Origin: Salinibacterium sp. PAMC 21357
GTDB taxonomy: Bacteria; Actinomycetota; Actinomycetes; Actinomycetales; Microbacteriaceae
DNA length: 64,000 nucleotides
Direction of reading: 5' to 3'
NCBI RefSeq assembly: GCF_000247645.1
Contig: NZ_AHWA01000004.1
Location: 620,001-684,000 of the forward strand
The position numbers and the translations under genes were made by a program. Positions 1 to 9,052 of the stretch are shown here, one piece after another. Numbering within the stretch: position 1 is the stretch's first letter; the number at the start of each line of letters is the position of its first letter. The notes below the pieces were generated by a model, which worked only from the letters and a program-made list of their open reading frames with translations, was not told where the DNA came from and did no database searches.

Positions 1-11
1 CCGCCCGGCGT

Positions 12-40
12 TTGACTTGTGCGCTCCAGAAGCGTCTAAT
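12..40 (+). promoter_or_regulatory. promoter of the csoR-copZ-copA operon
   Basis: A -35 element TTGACT (12-17) and a -10 element TCTAAT (35-40) are separated by 17 bp, close to the sigma-A consensus. Transcription would start near position 47, inside the CsoR operator at 45-61, so a bound repressor would block initiation. Seen directly; the start site is inferred. Confidence 0.75.
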
Positions 41-44
41 GGGA

Positions 45-61
45 ATACCCCTCAGGGGTAT
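45..61. promoter_or_regulatory. CsoR operator
   Basis: ATACCCC-TCA-GGGGTAT is a perfect 7+3+7 inverted repeat lying just downstream of the -10 box and 18 bp before the csoR start. It matches the known GC-rich palindromes bound by CsoR-family repressors, which argues for autoregulation of the copper operon. Confidence 0.8.
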
Positions 62-79
62 CCGGTTGGAGGGAATACT

Positions 80-361
80 ATGGTCGGTTACGTCGACAAC
101 AAAGAAGTGCTGCTCAAGCGCCTGCGTCGCGCCGAAGGGCAAGTTCGCGGCATCCACCGCATGATCGAAGAAGACACCTACTGCATCGATGTGCTCACTC
201 AGGTGTCTGCCGCGACGAAGGCCTTGGAGTCCGTTGCCCTGGCCCTGCTCGATGACCACCTCAGCCACTGTGTCGCCGAAGCGAGCCGCGAAGGTGGCCC
301 TGTCGCCGACGAAAAGCTTCGCGAAGCGAGTGCCGCGATCGCGCGCCTCGTTCGTTCCTAG
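80..361 (+). CDS. csoR: CsoR copper-sensing transcriptional repressor
   Basis: This 93-residue, all-helical CsoR/RcnR-family protein represses copper efflux genes until it binds Cu(I). The three Cu(I) ligands of the family are present: Cys35 (TYC), His60 and Cys64 (DHLSHC, an H-x3-C pair). The ATG at 80 is chosen over an in-frame upstream ATG because GGAGGG (68-73) sits six bases before it and the upstream extension would run through the promoter. It is the first gene of csoR-copZ-copA and has a perfect operator at 45-61. The full His-containing triad separates it from the CstR-type paralogue at 47016, which lacks the His. Confidence 0.92.
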   Translation: MVGYVDNKEVLLKRLRRAEGQVRGIHRMIEEDTYCIDVLTQVSAATKALESVALALLDDHLSHCVAEASREGGPVADEKLREASAAIARLVRS

Positions 362-436
362 CTCACACCCCGCACTACCCGCGGCCCGCGCCACGCACCA
401 AATGCCCGTCGCCCGCCGCAATCGAAGGAGAAACTA

Positions 437-661
437 ATGTCAACCACCGCCGAATACCTAGTCGAGGGCATGACCTGCAGCCACTGTGTCAGCAGCGTCA
501 CCGAAGAACTCAGTGAAGTGGATGGCGTCACCGCCGTCTCCGTCGACCTCACCTCTGGCCTGCCATCGATCGTCTCTGTGACCTCCGATGCTCCCCTCGA
601 CGACGCCACCGTTGACGCCGCAATCGAGGAGGCCGGCTACACGCTCGTCAAGAGCCTCTGA
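437..661 (+). CDS. copZ: CopZ-like copper chaperone (HMA domain)
   Basis: This 74-residue single heavy-metal-associated domain has the metal site M-T-C-S-H-C (Cys14, Cys17) on the first loop. Proteins of this kind carry Cu(I) in the cytoplasm and hand it to CopA or CsoR. A ribosome site (GGAG) precedes the ATG. The stop codon TGA overlaps the copA start (ATGA-type junction at 659-663), so translation is probably coupled. The 75-bp gap after csoR holds no obvious promoter, which fits one transcript. Confidence 0.9.
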   Translation: MSTTAEYLVEGMTCSHCVSSVTEELSEVDGVTAVSVDLTSGLPSIVSVTSDAPLDDATVDAAIEEAGYTLVKSL

Positions 662-2949
662 TGACCGCCGAACCCCTCGCATCCGGCAACATCAACCTCC
701 TGGATGTCGAACTCGACATCACCGGAATGACCTGCGCGTCGTGCGCTGGCCGCATCGAGCGCAAGCTCAACAAACTTCCCGGCGTCGAGGCAACGGTCAA
801 TTACGCCACCGAGAAGGCTCGTGTTCGCGCCCCCGAGGGTGCCGACCCTGAGCAGTTCTTGCAGGCGGTGAAGGCTGCCGGGTATAGCGCTGTCATCCCA
901 ACCCCAATTCGCGAACGTGACGAGAACGACGACGCGAGCCCCAAGAGCGGCGATGGTGATTGGGCTTCGCAATTGTTGCGCCGCCTGCTGATCTCGACAG
1001 CGCTGGCCGTGCCCGTTGTGTTGATGTCGATGATCCCGGTGCTGCAGTTCACGAACTGGCAGTGGCTTGCTCTCACCCTCACGGCTCCCGTCGTGGTGTG
1101 GGGTGCGTGGCCGTTCCACCGTGCCGCCGCTACGAACGCGCGCCATGGTGCTGCCACGATGGACACCCTCATCAGCTTGGGCGTCACGGCCGCCTTCGGT
1201 TGGTCGCTTTACGCGCTGTTCTTCGGCACCGCTGGCGAAGCGGGGATGCACATGACCATGACGTTGTTCGGCAATCCGGATGGCGGCTCGGGCGAAATCT
1301 ATCTCGAGGTCGCTGCCGCCGTGACCGTCTTTATCCTGCTCGGTAAGTACATCGAAGCGCGCGCCAGCCGCGAGTCAGGTGCCGCACTTCGCGCCCTGCT
1401 CGAGCTCGGCGCGAAGGATGCCACCGTTCTGCGCGGAACCTCTGAACAGCGCATCGCTGTCTCGTCCCTCATCGTTGGCGATCGTGTTGTCGTGCGTCCC
1501 GGCGAAAAAATTGCCAGCGACGGACTTGTTATTGAAGGCAATTCGGCCGTCGACGAAAGCATGCTCACGGGCGAATCAGTGCCCGTGGAAGTTGGACCAG
1601 ACAGCCGCGTCACTGGCGCCACTCTCAACGTCGGCGGACGACTCGTCGTCGAAGTCACCCGCATTGGCAGCGACACCGAACTGGCACGCCTCGGTCGCCT
1701 CGTCGAAGAAGCGCAAACCGGCAAAGCCGACATCCAACGTCTCGCCGATCGCGTTTCGGCGATCTTCGTTCCCGTTGTGCTCGTTCTCGCCGTGGTCGCA
1801 TTTGTCGGTTGGCTGATCGCCGGTGGCCCCATCGAACTCGCGTTCACGGCCGCCGTCACCACCCTCGTCATCGCGTGCCCCTGTGCGCTCGGACTCGCCA
1901 CCCCCACTGCGCTTCTCGTGGGAACGGGTCGAGGCTCGCAGCTCGGCATTCTCATCAGCGGCCCTCAGGTGCTCGAACGCACCCGCTCCGTTGACACGAT
2001 CGTGCTCGACAAGACCGGCACCGTCACGACCGGCGAAATGCGCCTCAGCAGCATCGAGGTGCTTGCGGGCGAAAACGAAGAGCTCGTACTAGCTCGGGCC
2101 GCCGCCGTTGAGGCCGGCTCGGAGCATCCAGTCGGCCGTGCCGTTGTTTCCGCAGCAGAACAACGCACCCTCGATCTGCCCGCCGTCACCGAATTCGCTG
2201 CCCACGCTGGCAGCGGAGTTCAGGCCACCATCGATGGCACCGTCGTGCTCGTCGGTAAGCCTGCCTGGCTCACCGCCGACCACAACCAGACAGTGTCGGA
2301 TGCTGCGCTCGCGTTAGTCGAGAACGCTGAAGCCGCCGGATCCACCGCGATGGTCATCGCATGGCAAGGTCAGGCGCGCGGCGTGCTGGTTGTCGGCGAC
2401 ACCGTCAAGGCGAGCAGTGCGGACGCCATCGCCGAGTTCGTGCGGCTCGGCCTGCGCCCCGTGCTCCTCACCGGCGACAATGCCGGCGCTGCGGCATCCG
2501 TCGCCTCCGTTGTGGGCATCACCGACGTGCACTCGGGCATCACGCCACAGGGAAAGCTCGACGTCATCCGCAGCTTGCAAGCTGAAGGTCGCGTTGTTGC
2601 GATGGTCGGTGACGGAGTGAACGACTCGGCCGCGCTTGCCGCAGCCGACCTCGGCATTGCCATGGGTGGCGGAACGGATGCGGCCATTGCCGCCAGCGAC
2701 ATCACCGTCGTGAGCGGTGACCTGCTGGTCGTGGCCGACGCCGTTCGGCTTGCCAAGCGCACCCTGGGCACGATTCGCGGCAACCTCTTTTGGGCCTTCG
2801 CCTACAACGTCGCTGCCCTGCCGATCGCCATGCTCGGCCTGCTCAACCCGCTCATTGCGGGCGCAGCAATGGCGTTCTCGTCGGTGTTCGTCGTGACCAA
2901 CAGCCTGCGGTTGCGCAGTTTTAAGGGCAGCACGCGCACCCTGAGCTGA
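661..2949 (+). CDS. copA: CopA Cu(I)-exporting P1B-type ATPase
   Basis: This is a 762-residue integral membrane ATPase that pumps Cu(I) out of the cell. In order: an N-terminal HMA domain with GMTCASC (Cys25, Cys28), membrane segments, the TGES actuator motif, the transmembrane CPC ion site (Cys406-Pro-Cys408) diagnostic of Cu/Ag pumps, the phosphorylation motif DKTGT (Asp450), the P1B-specific HP dipeptide (SEHPVG), and GDGVNDS near residue 650. The length is normal for the family and no core motif is missing. It follows csoR and copZ in one operon and is expected to be induced by copper through CsoR. Confidence 0.96.
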   Translation: MTAEPLASGNINLLDVELDITGMTCASCAGRIERKLNKLPGVEATVNYATEKARVRAPEGADPEQFLQAVKAAGYSAVIPTPIRERDENDDASPKSGDGDWASQLLRRLLISTALAVPVVLMSMIPVLQFTNWQWLALTLTAPVVVWGAWPFHRAAATNARHGAATMDTLISLGVTAAFGWSLYALFFGTAGEAGMHMTMTLFGNPDGGSGEIYLEVAAAVTVFILLGKYIEARASRESGAALRALLELGAKDATVLRGTSEQRIAVSSLIVGDRVVVRPGEKIASDGLVIEGNSAVDESMLTGESVPVEVGPDSRVTGATLNVGGRLVVEVTRIGSDTELARLGRLVEEAQTGKADIQRLADRVSAIFVPVVLVLAVVAFVGWLIAGGPIELAFTAAVTTLVIACPCALGLATPTALLVGTGRGSQLGILISGPQVLERTRSVDTIVLDKTGTVTTGEMRLSSIEVLAGENEELVLARAAAVEAGSEHPVGRAVVSAAEQRTLDLPAVTEFAAHAGSGVQATIDGTVVLVGKPAWLTADHNQTVSDAALALVENAEAAGSTAMVIAWQGQARGVLVVGDTVKASSADAIAEFVRLGLRPVLLTGDNAGAAASVASVVGITDVHSGITPQGKLDVIRSLQAEGRVVAMVGDGVNDSAALAAADLGIAMGGGTDAAIAASDITVVSGDLLVVADAVRLAKRTLGTIRGNLFWAFAYNVAALPIAMLGLLNPLIAGAAMAFSSVFVVTNSLRLRSFKGSTRTLS

Positions 2950-3026
2950 CTACCGGTAGCACCGGCAGTCTGTGGATACTGACGAACAACACCGACGGTG
3001 AGGGCAAACCCGGCTAAAGCGATCGC

Positions 3027-4049
3027 CTACTTCGGGCGCTGACGAATCTCAATCGCACCGGCCTCATCCGAAGCCTGACGCCGAGCCAGAATTAGATTGC
3101 GCGCTGTATCGCGCAACGGCAACTGCACCGTATTCTCCGCTTCAACCCCGGCGAGAAGCTGACGCAGTCGAGTGAACTCCGCATCGACTTCGATCCCCGC
3201 CACCAAGGCCAAATTGCTGATGTACAACCAAATGAGAAGGGCGAGCGCTCCCCCGAGCCAGCCATACGCCCGATCGTAATTCGCAATCGTTGAGACATAG
3301 AAACCGAAAGCCGCGGTCGCGAGACCCCACGTTACAATCGCGAACAGGGCACCCGTGCTGACCCACCGCATCCGCTCGTGTCGAACGTTAGGGGTGTAGT
3401 AGTAGAGCACCGCAATGATCATGGTGAGGATGGCGGCGAGCACCGGCCAGCGGCCGAACGACCACACCGCCACCCAGGGTTCACCGATATTCACCGCTTC
3501 ACCGATAGCTGTCGCCACGTTGGTGGTGGTGAGCAACAGCACCACCACGGCGGCAAAGGCGACGAGCAAGAAAGCGGAGAGAATCAGCATGAGTCCCCGG
3601 AACTTCACAAAACGGCGACCCTCTTGAACCTCATAAACGCTATTTGCGGCGCGGCCAAAGGCGGTGGCATAGCTCGACATCGACCACACACTGAAGGCAA
3701 GACCCAGCGCGAGGGCGATGCCCGGATTGTCGATCGAGAAGAGCTGCGTTAGAGGCTCATTGAGCAAATCGGCGGTATCGGGCTTCAAAACCTCGCGCGC
3801 AAGATCAAGCACAGTGTCGGCGGCTTGCTCTTTTCCCTGAGCGATTGCGATTGCCGAAACGACGCTCAGCGAGGCGGGAAGAATCGTCAGCGCGGCGAAG
3901 AAACCCAAGGTTGCCGCAGAGTCAATTCCGCGATGCAGCATGAAGCCGTGGTACGCGCGCCGAAAGGCATAACGCCATTCCGGCCGAGGACGAACAAAAG
4001 TGCGCGCGTGCTCATCATCGGAACGCACGGTGTCAGCTGCCATACCCAT
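3027..4049 (-). CDS. YihY/BrkB-family inner membrane protein
   Basis: This roughly 340-residue protein has about six hydrophobic helices and the YihY/BrkB pattern: an N-terminal SAATLGFFAALTILPASLS segment, the central SVWSMSSYATAFGRAAN region, and a late WLGGALALLIWLYISNLALVAGIEVDAEF helix. The family is often labelled ribonuclease BN by mistake; its true role is uncertain (envelope or transport function). The start is unclear: ATG codons at 4049 and 4043 and a TTG at 4070 are all in frame and none has a strong ribosome site. It stands alone between the copper operon and the acyl-CoA dehydrogenase gene. Confidence 0.85.
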   Translation of the reverse strand: MGMAADTVRSDDEHARTFVRPRPEWRYAFRRAYHGFMLHRGIDSAATLGFFAALTILPASLSVVSAIAIAQGKEQAADTVLDLAREVLKPDTADLLNEPLTQLFSIDNPGIALALGLAFSVWSMSSYATAFGRAANSVYEVQEGRRFVKFRGLMLILSAFLLVAFAAVVVLLLTTTNVATAIGEAVNIGEPWVAVWSFGRWPVLAAILTMIIAVLYYYTPNVRHERMRWVSTGALFAIVTWGLATAAFGFYVSTIANYDRAYGWLGGALALLIWLYISNLALVAGIEVDAEFTRLRQLLAGVEAENTVQLPLRDTARNLILARRQASDEAGAIEIRQRPK

Positions 4050-4082
4050 ATCGTAGGCGGAGCAGCACAACCGCCCGCAGCT

Positions 4083-5252
4083 TTAGCGGAACGCCGCGGT
4101 GTCGGTAAGGGCCCGCCCCAGCACTAGCGTGTGGATCTCGTCGGTGCCTTCGTAGGTGCGCACAGATTCCAAGTTGTTCATATGCCGCATGACCGAGAAA
4201 TCGCCGGTGATTCCGTCTCCCGCGAGGATGCTGCGCGACGTGGAGGCGATGCGGATCGCCTCACGCACGTTATTGAGCTTGCCGACGCTGATCTGTTCTG
4301 GCGTGAGCGCCCCGGCATCTTTGAGTTTCGCCAAGTGCAAGGACAGAAGCATCCCTTTCTCGTATTCCACAAAGGAGTCGGCAAGTTTCAACTGCGTGAG
4401 CTGCATGGCACCGATCGGCTTGCCAAAGGCCAACCGTGTCTTCGAACGCTCGATAGCCACATCGAGACAATCCCGGGCGGCCCCCATGACACCCCACACA
4501 ATTCCGTAGCGGGCATCGTTCAAACAGCGGAACGGAGCAGACAACCCGCTGGCGCCAGGCAACTGCGCCGACGCCGGAAGACGCACGTCGTCGAAGAACA
4601 AATCACACTGGATGGATGCTCGCAGAGAATGCTTGCTCTCAATGTTCTCGGCGCGAAAGCCAGGGGTGTCTGTCGGCACCACGAAGCCGCGCACACCGTC
4701 ATCGGTCTGAGCCCAGATGATGGCCACATCGGCAACGCTGCCCAGCCCGATCCACCGCTTCGATCCGGTCAGCACCCAGTCGTCGCCCGATTTCGTGGCG
4801 CGAGTCAGCATGCCGGCGGGATCGCTACCGCCGGTCGGCTCGGTGAGGCCAAAGCATCCGGTCGAGGTGCCGGCGGCCAACGCGGGCAGCCACTGCTGCT
4901 TCTGTTCTTCGGAACCGAAATAGGCCAGCGCGCTCATCGCCAGCGAGCCCTGCACCGAGACGAAAGTGCGCCATGCAGTGTCGGCCGCTTCGAGTTCGTA
5001 GCAAACGAGGCCATAGCTGGTGGCGTTAGCGCCCGCCGTTCCATAGCCGGTGAGGTGCATGCCGAGCATCCCCAGTGCGCCAAGTTCTGCCACAAATTCT
5101 CGACGGAACACGGCATCTTCAAAGTCTTTTTCGATTGTCGGGCTCACGCGCTCGGCAGCGAATGTTCTGGCTTTCGCTTGCCACCCGCGCTCCTCTTCAG
5201 TGAGTAGCGCGTCGAGACCGAGCAGGTTTTCTGAAACGGAATTCGAGATCAT
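4083..5252 (-). CDS. gcdH: acyl-CoA dehydrogenase, glutaryl-CoA dehydrogenase-like
   Basis: This 389-residue FAD flavoenzyme has the three-domain acyl-CoA dehydrogenase fold. The C-terminal R-T-Y-E-G-T-D-E-I-H...LGRA block carries the catalytic Glu (Glu368) in the arrangement used by glutaryl-CoA dehydrogenases, which oxidise and decarboxylate glutaryl-CoA to crotonyl-CoA. The FAD contacts CFGLTEPTGGSDP and KRWIG are also present. The start has AAAGGAA six bases upstream and overlaps the stop of the CoA-transferase gene by four bases (ATGA). This pairing strongly suggests glutarate activation followed by oxidation. Assignment to glutaryl-CoA, rather than another acyl-CoA, is by motif and context only. 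Confidence 0.82.
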   Translation of the reverse strand: MISNSVSENLLGLDALLTEEERGWQAKARTFAAERVSPTIEKDFEDAVFRREFVAELGALGMLGMHLTGYGTAGANATSYGLVCYELEAADTAWRTFVSVQGSLAMSALAYFGSEEQKQQWLPALAAGTSTGCFGLTEPTGGSDPAGMLTRATKSGDDWVLTGSKRWIGLGSVADVAIIWAQTDDGVRGFVVPTDTPGFRAENIESKHSLRASIQCDLFFDDVRLPASAQLPGASGLSAPFRCLNDARYGIVWGVMGAARDCLDVAIERSKTRLAFGKPIGAMQLTQLKLADSFVEYEKGMLLSLHLAKLKDAGALTPEQISVGKLNNVREAIRIASTSRSILAGDGITGDFSVMRHMNNLESVRTYEGTDEIHTLVLGRALTDTAAFR

Positions 5253-6421
5253 TGTGTTCCTTTGGTGGACAGCCAGTCGGCGCCCTGATGTTGCCCGAGA
5301 TCTGGCGGTACCAGTCGGTAGTGCGTGGGAGTGCGAGACAGAGTGATGGGGTTGCTGATCTGCTTGCTCGTGCGATCAGTTCCCGCGATTTCGGTGACCG
5401 TCCCGAGACCGAGACTGGTGGCGAACTCAATCGCTTGGCCGACATCATTCACGGGGCCCGCCGGGATTCCGACAGCGGTCATGGCGTCAACCCAGTGCGC
5501 AACAACCTCAGTGGTTAAGCGCTCCTGGAGGATGGCGCGCAACGGCAGGCGATTCGCGACCCGTTGCTCGTTTCGAGCAAAGCGAGGATCGTCGGCCAGT
5601 TCAGGCAATCCGAGAATCTCGCACAGCTTGACGAACTGGCCGTCGTTGCCGACCGCGATGACAAAGGGACCATCGTGAGCGTTGAACGTTTCGTAGGGCG
5701 AGATACTCGGATGCGCGTTGCCCATTCGCTGCGGTGACACTCCCGTGTTCAGCGCCGCCGATGATTGATTGACCAGGGCAGAGAGCAGTGTCGAGAGAAG
5801 ATTCACTTCGACGCGCTGACCTACTCCGGTGCGATCTCGCACGCGCAGCGCCGCTTGAATACCGACGACCGCGTTTTGCCCAGTGAGCACATCAACGAGC
5901 GCTACTCCTACTTTGGTGGGTTCAGCATCCGGGTCGCCCGTAATGCTCATCAGACCGCCGACCGCCTGCACGAGCAGGTCGTAGCCGGGCAGGTGCGCCC
6001 CATCGCCAGCACCGAATCCGGTCACCGAACAGTAAACGAGTGACGGATTCTCGGCAGCAAGTTCGGCGTAGCCCAGCCCGAAGCGTTCCATTGTTCCTGG
6101 ACGAAAGTTCTCGATGACCACATCGGCACTGAGCGCGAGTCGGCGGGCCTCAGCGATGCCGTCTGGCTGACGCAGATCACACACCACCGACCGCTTGTTG
6201 CGGTTAACGCTCTCAAAGTAGGTGCCGCGGCCCGAGGCATCAACCGGCGGTGTCCACGCCCGGGTGTCATCGCCCGCTGGCGACTCGATCTTAATGACAT
6301 CGGCGCCTAAGTCGGCGAGCATCATTGACGCATACGGCCCTGCAAGCACCCGGGAGAAATCGGCGACGCGCACTCCCGTCAATGGGGCAGCGAGGTCAGT
6401 AGCGAGATTCTCTTGTGTCAC
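5249..6421 (-). CDS. CaiB/BaiF family III CoA-transferase (glutarate CoA-transferase candidate)
   Basis: This 390-residue family III CoA-transferase has the N-terminal GVRVADFSRVLAGPYASMMLADLGADVIKIE signature region and PGYDLLVQA, whose Asp is the residue that carries the acyl-enzyme intermediate. Such enzymes move CoA between carboxylic acids without ATP. Because it is translationally coupled to a glutaryl-CoA dehydrogenase-like gene, the likely acceptor is glutarate, as in the human SUGCT/GCDH pair. The GTG at 6421 is the chosen start. The dehydrogenase and transferase form a two-gene operon. Confidence 0.85.
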   Translation of the reverse strand: MTQENLATDLAAPLTGVRVADFSRVLAGPYASMMLADLGADVIKIESPAGDDTRAWTPPVDASGRGTYFESVNRNKRSVVCDLRQPDGIAEARRLALSADVVIENFRPGTMERFGLGYAELAAENPSLVYCSVTGFGAGDGAHLPGYDLLVQAVGGLMSITGDPDAEPTKVGVALVDVLTGQNAVVGIQAALRVRDRTGVGQRVEVNLLSTLLSALVNQSSAALNTGVSPQRMGNAHPSISPYETFNAHDGPFVIAVGNDGQFVKLCEILGLPELADDPRFARNEQRVANRLPLRAILQERLTTEVVAHWVDAMTAVGIPAGPVNDVGQAIEFATSLGLGTVTEIAGTDRTSKQISNPITLSRTPTHYRLVPPDLGQHQGADWLSTKGTQ

Positions 6422-6656
6422 AGCTTTCGCCGCTCTCTCAGTTGTGTTGCGCGTGAGTCAAGTATTTTTTTGCCAACGCTGGCACTAGAAGCCACAGCGC
6501 AATTGCCAGAATAGCGGCGAGAGCGCCCGCAGCGATCCCGGCTTGCCGCGCCGTGACGAGATCGTAAACAGGTTCTCGTGAATGCTGAACGTTGGGTTTA
6601 TACTCTGGGCATTAGCCGCCGCATGCCGCGACGATCGGGGTTCGAGGAGGAACACC

Positions 6657-7547
6657 ATGGGCTCGATTACTCCCTGTTTATGGTTCGACACTGTTGCTGA
6701 GGAAGCGGTTGCTTTTTACGCTGCAGCGTTCCCCGACGTGGTTGTGCACGCCACTAGTTGCTACCCCACCGAGGGTCTGGCTGATTTTCAGCAGCACCTT
6801 GCCGGCAAAGTGCTGACGATCGACTTTGAGATCGCGGGGCAGCGTTTGTTGGCGTTGAATGCTGGCGACAATTTCACCTTCAATGAATCAATCTCGTTTA
6901 TGGTCAATTTCGATCCCTCTGACAATCCGAATGCGCGACAGAGTCTCGATGCGTTGTGGGAGAAGCTCATCGACGGCGGCAGTGCCCTGATGCCGCTTGG
7001 CGAGTATGGGTTCAGCAAACGCTACGGCTGGGTTCGTGACCGCTTCGGCATGCACTGGCAGCTGATTTTGACGGATCCTGAAGGCGAGCCTCGCCCAATG
7101 ATCGTCCCGGCGCTGATGTTTGGCGGTCCTGCCCAGAATCGTGCTCGGGAGGCTGCGGAGTATTACGCGGCAACGTTTGATGACTCTCGATTGGCAACCG
7201 ATTTTCGCTATACCGAGCAGACCGGCCCCGCCAGCCCGGGCTCGGTGATGTTTTCTGATTTCCAGTTGCGCGATCAGTGGTTTGTGGCAATGGATGCGGG
7301 CAGCACGCAAGAGGTCACTTTCTCCGAGGCGGTCTCTTTTGTGGTGCCGTGCGCCGACCAGTCGGAGCTCGACCGGTTCTGGGCTGCGCTGTCTGCGGTT
7401 CCCGCGGCCGAACAGTGTGGTTGGTGCAAAGACAAGTTCGGTGTCAGTTGGCAGATCACTCCGGTGAATATTGCGCAGCTAATGAAGCGACCGGGGGGCT
7501 ACGAAAAATTGATGGAGATGAAGAAGATCGAGATCGACAAGTTCTAG
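6657..7547 (+). CDS. tandem VOC-domain (PhnB-like) protein
   Basis: This 296-residue protein is made of two PhnB/3-demethylubiquinone-methyltransferase-like VOC repeats (about residues 3-150 and 150-290). Each repeat opens with a T/P-x-L-x-F/W...A-x-x-F/Y pattern and ends with WVRDRFGMHWQL or WCKDKFGVSWQITP. The start at 6657 is preferred over 6582 because GAGGA lies just upstream. A TATACT -10-like hexamer is at 6599-6604. The ligand or reaction is unknown. It is convergent with the GyrI-like gene, with a small hairpin (7548-7572) between them. Confidence 0.82.
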   Translation: MGSITPCLWFDTVAEEAVAFYAAAFPDVVVHATSCYPTEGLADFQQHLAGKVLTIDFEIAGQRLLALNAGDNFTFNESISFMVNFDPSDNPNARQSLDALWEKLIDGGSALMPLGEYGFSKRYGWVRDRFGMHWQLILTDPEGEPRPMIVPALMFGGPAQNRAREAAEYYAATFDDSRLATDFRYTEQTGPASPGSVMFSDFQLRDQWFVAMDAGSTQEVTFSEAVSFVVPCADQSELDRFWAALSAVPAAEQCGWCKDKFGVSWQITPVNIAQLMKRPGGYEKLMEMKKIEIDKF

Positions 7548-7572
7548 CAGCCCGGCGACTGGGCGCTGGGCT
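7548..7572. terminator. weak convergent hairpin
   Basis: AGCCCgGCG and CGCtGGGCT form a nine-step imperfect stem between two convergent genes. There is no clear U-tract, so function as a terminator is plausible but not shown. Confidence 0.35.
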
Positions 7573-8182
7573 AAATCTTCTCCACGGGTTGCCGCAGAAT
7601 TGTGCGGAGCTTGGATGCAGCGACTTTGCGAAAGTCGTTGAAGTAGATCTCGTGGTGCTTGCCCGTCATGCGCAGTCCATGCTCCGGGATGAACTCGTTG
7701 TGCATTGTCGCGAGAGTGTCGGCTTCGTAGTCGTACGGGCCGATGTGGAGGGTCTGCACGCACAACCCTTCATTCAGGGTTTCGAAGCGAACTTTGTCGA
7801 GACCAGCGGGGTTGCTTTTCGCGGCAACGGCGGCGACAGCGTCGGCGAACATCTGATCGGTGATCCAGTCGGGGGCGAGGATCATCGCTGTCCAGTCCCA
7901 CTGTGATTTATCGCGACCGGTGGTGAACGCCGCCATATCTTGGGCCCACCACAACGCTTCGAGGGGCGGCACTACATAGTCTTTGTCGAGGGCCTTGCTC
8001 GCGAATTTGAGCGTGTAGGCAACAGGGTAGAGAGCGGCAATCGCGGCGCTGTATTCGCTGTCTGCTCCGGGCGCCCCGTGGCCATCAATCATGAGGTATT
8101 GCTGGGGTGCAACATCCAGAATTCTGAAGGTGTCGTGGCTCGCTACATAGCAATCGAGAGTTTTCTTAACGTCAATCTTCAT
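7571..8182 (-). CDS. GyrI-like small-molecule-binding protein
   Basis: This 203-residue stand-alone GyrI-like (effector-binding, SOUL/BacR-type) domain has no DNA-binding part. Characteristic stretches are QQYLMIDGHG near residue 30, VPPLEALWW in the middle, and a late LHIGPYDYEADTL...HEIYF block. Related proteins bind or hydrolyse small electrophilic or drug-like molecules. It is a single gene with no operon partner. The upstream 150 bp hold three degenerate ~19-bp repeats (8201-8257). Confidence 0.75.
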   Translation of the reverse strand: MKIDVKKTLDCYVASHDTFRILDVAPQQYLMIDGHGAPGADSEYSAAIAALYPVAYTLKFASKALDKDYVVPPLEALWWAQDMAAFTTGRDKSQWDWTAMILAPDWITDQMFADAVAAVAAKSNPAGLDKVRFETLNEGLCVQTLHIGPYDYEADTLATMHNEFIPEHGLRMTGKHHEIYFNDFRKVAASKLRTILRQPVEKI

Positions 8183-8200
8183 TGCTTCATCCCTTCATGG

Positions 8201-8257
8201 TTGTTTCGTGATGTCGGCGCTGTTTCGTGTCGCCAGCGTTGTTTCGTGTTGTCGGTC
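8201..8257. repeat. three degenerate 19-bp tandem repeats
   Basis: Three copies of a unit starting TGTTTCGTG (8202, 8221, 8240) lie in the spacer between the GyrI-like gene (-) and mobA (+). The units drift in their second half (TGTCGGCG, TCGCCAGCG, TTGTCGGTC). No protein explains them. Confidence 0.5.
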
Positions 8258-8332
8258 TCTGCACGCAATACGTTAGAGGTAGCCTCCCACAGCAGTGGGT
8301 TCGGGGAATGGTCAGTCGCCTAGAGTGGCTGC

Positions 8333-9052
8333 ATGCTGATCGACGCTGCGGTACTTGCTGGCGGTCGCTCCTCTCGATTGGGCTATGTCGCGAAGGCCTC
8401 GCTTCTGGTGAACGGTCAGACCCTGCTGGAGCACACCGTTTCGGCAGCGTTGAGCGTTTCGCGTTCGTGCGTCGTTGTTGGTCCCGATGATGTAGCGCTT
8501 CGCGACGTCACGGTGCTGAGGGCGCGAGAGGATCCGCCGTTTTCTGGCCCGGCTGCCGCGCTGGCTGCCGGTGTTCGCGAACTCTCGACACGCGAGGCAA
8601 GCACCGGCACGGGCACGGGCACAGGCACGGGCACGGGCACGGGCACGGGCACGGGCACGGGCACGGGCACGATCGAGAGCGAGGCGATCCTGGTGCTCGC
8701 GTGCGACATGCCCGCTATCGGCGCTCAGGTAGCGCTACTGGTGGCTGCCCTTGCTGCTGCACCGACTGATGTGGATGGCGTCATTTCTGTTGATGAGTCT
8801 GGCTACCGCCAGCCTCTGGCCGGCCTGTACCGCTCCCGCGCACTGGTCAGCGCAGTCTCCCGCTTCACTGCTGCCGAGCTGAACGGGCTGTCGATGAAAC
8901 GACTCGTCGAACCGCTCGCCCTGGAGCCGGTTGCGGCAGCGCTCGGGGCCACCGATGATGTTGATACGTGGCACGATGCGGCTCGGCTTGGCGCCACCGC
9001 CTCAACGACAGACATGACAGAAAAGCCAGAAACGACGGAAGACACACCATGA
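8333..9052 (+). CDS. mobA: MobA molybdenum cofactor guanylyltransferase with Gly-Thr repeat
   Basis: This 239-residue nucleotidyltransferase attaches GMP to molybdopterin. The N-terminal GTP site LAGGRSSRLG with the downstream Lys (AKASLLVNG) is intact, and VLACDMPA supplies the metal-binding Asp. An inserted Gly-Thr repeat of about 22 residues (about residues 91-113) splits the first half of the domain at a likely surface loop. It is encoded by eleven GGCAC(G/A) hexamers at 8605-8670. The TGA stop overlaps the DUF6457 ATG (ATGA). It is first in mobA-DUF6457-moeZ-moaE. The hexamer tract is a multiple of three, so length changes keep the frame. Confidence 0.88.
   Translation: MLIDAAVLAGGRSSRLGYVAKASLLVNGQTLLEHTVSAALSVSRSCVVVGPDDVALRDVTVLRAREDPPFSGPAAALAAGVRELSTREASTGTGTGTGTGTGTGTGTGTGTGTIESEAILVLACDMPAIGAQVALLVAALAAAPTDVDGVISVDESGYRQPLAGLYRSRALVSAVSRFTAAELNGLSMKRLVEPLALEPVAAALGATDDVDTWHDAARLGATASTTDMTEKPETTEDTP
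8605..8670 (+). repeat. hexanucleotide microsatellite inside mobA
   Basis: Eleven consecutive six-base units fill 66 bp: nine GGGCAC, plus one CGGCAC at the left end and one AGGCAC in fourth position. They encode alternating Gly and Thr. The near-perfect identity of the units points to recent slippage expansion. Confidence 0.95.

Noticed and set aside
2950-3026. terminator after copA
   Set aside because: Only short, imperfect complementarity around CACCGG is seen; no convincing stem with a U-tract.
4131-5207. 358-codon open frame antisense to the acyl-CoA dehydrogenase
   Set aside because: The opposite strand encodes a complete enzyme with catalytic motifs; this frame has none.
8605-8670. 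CRISPR-like array
   Set aside because: The repeats are six-base direct units without spacers, inside a coding frame.
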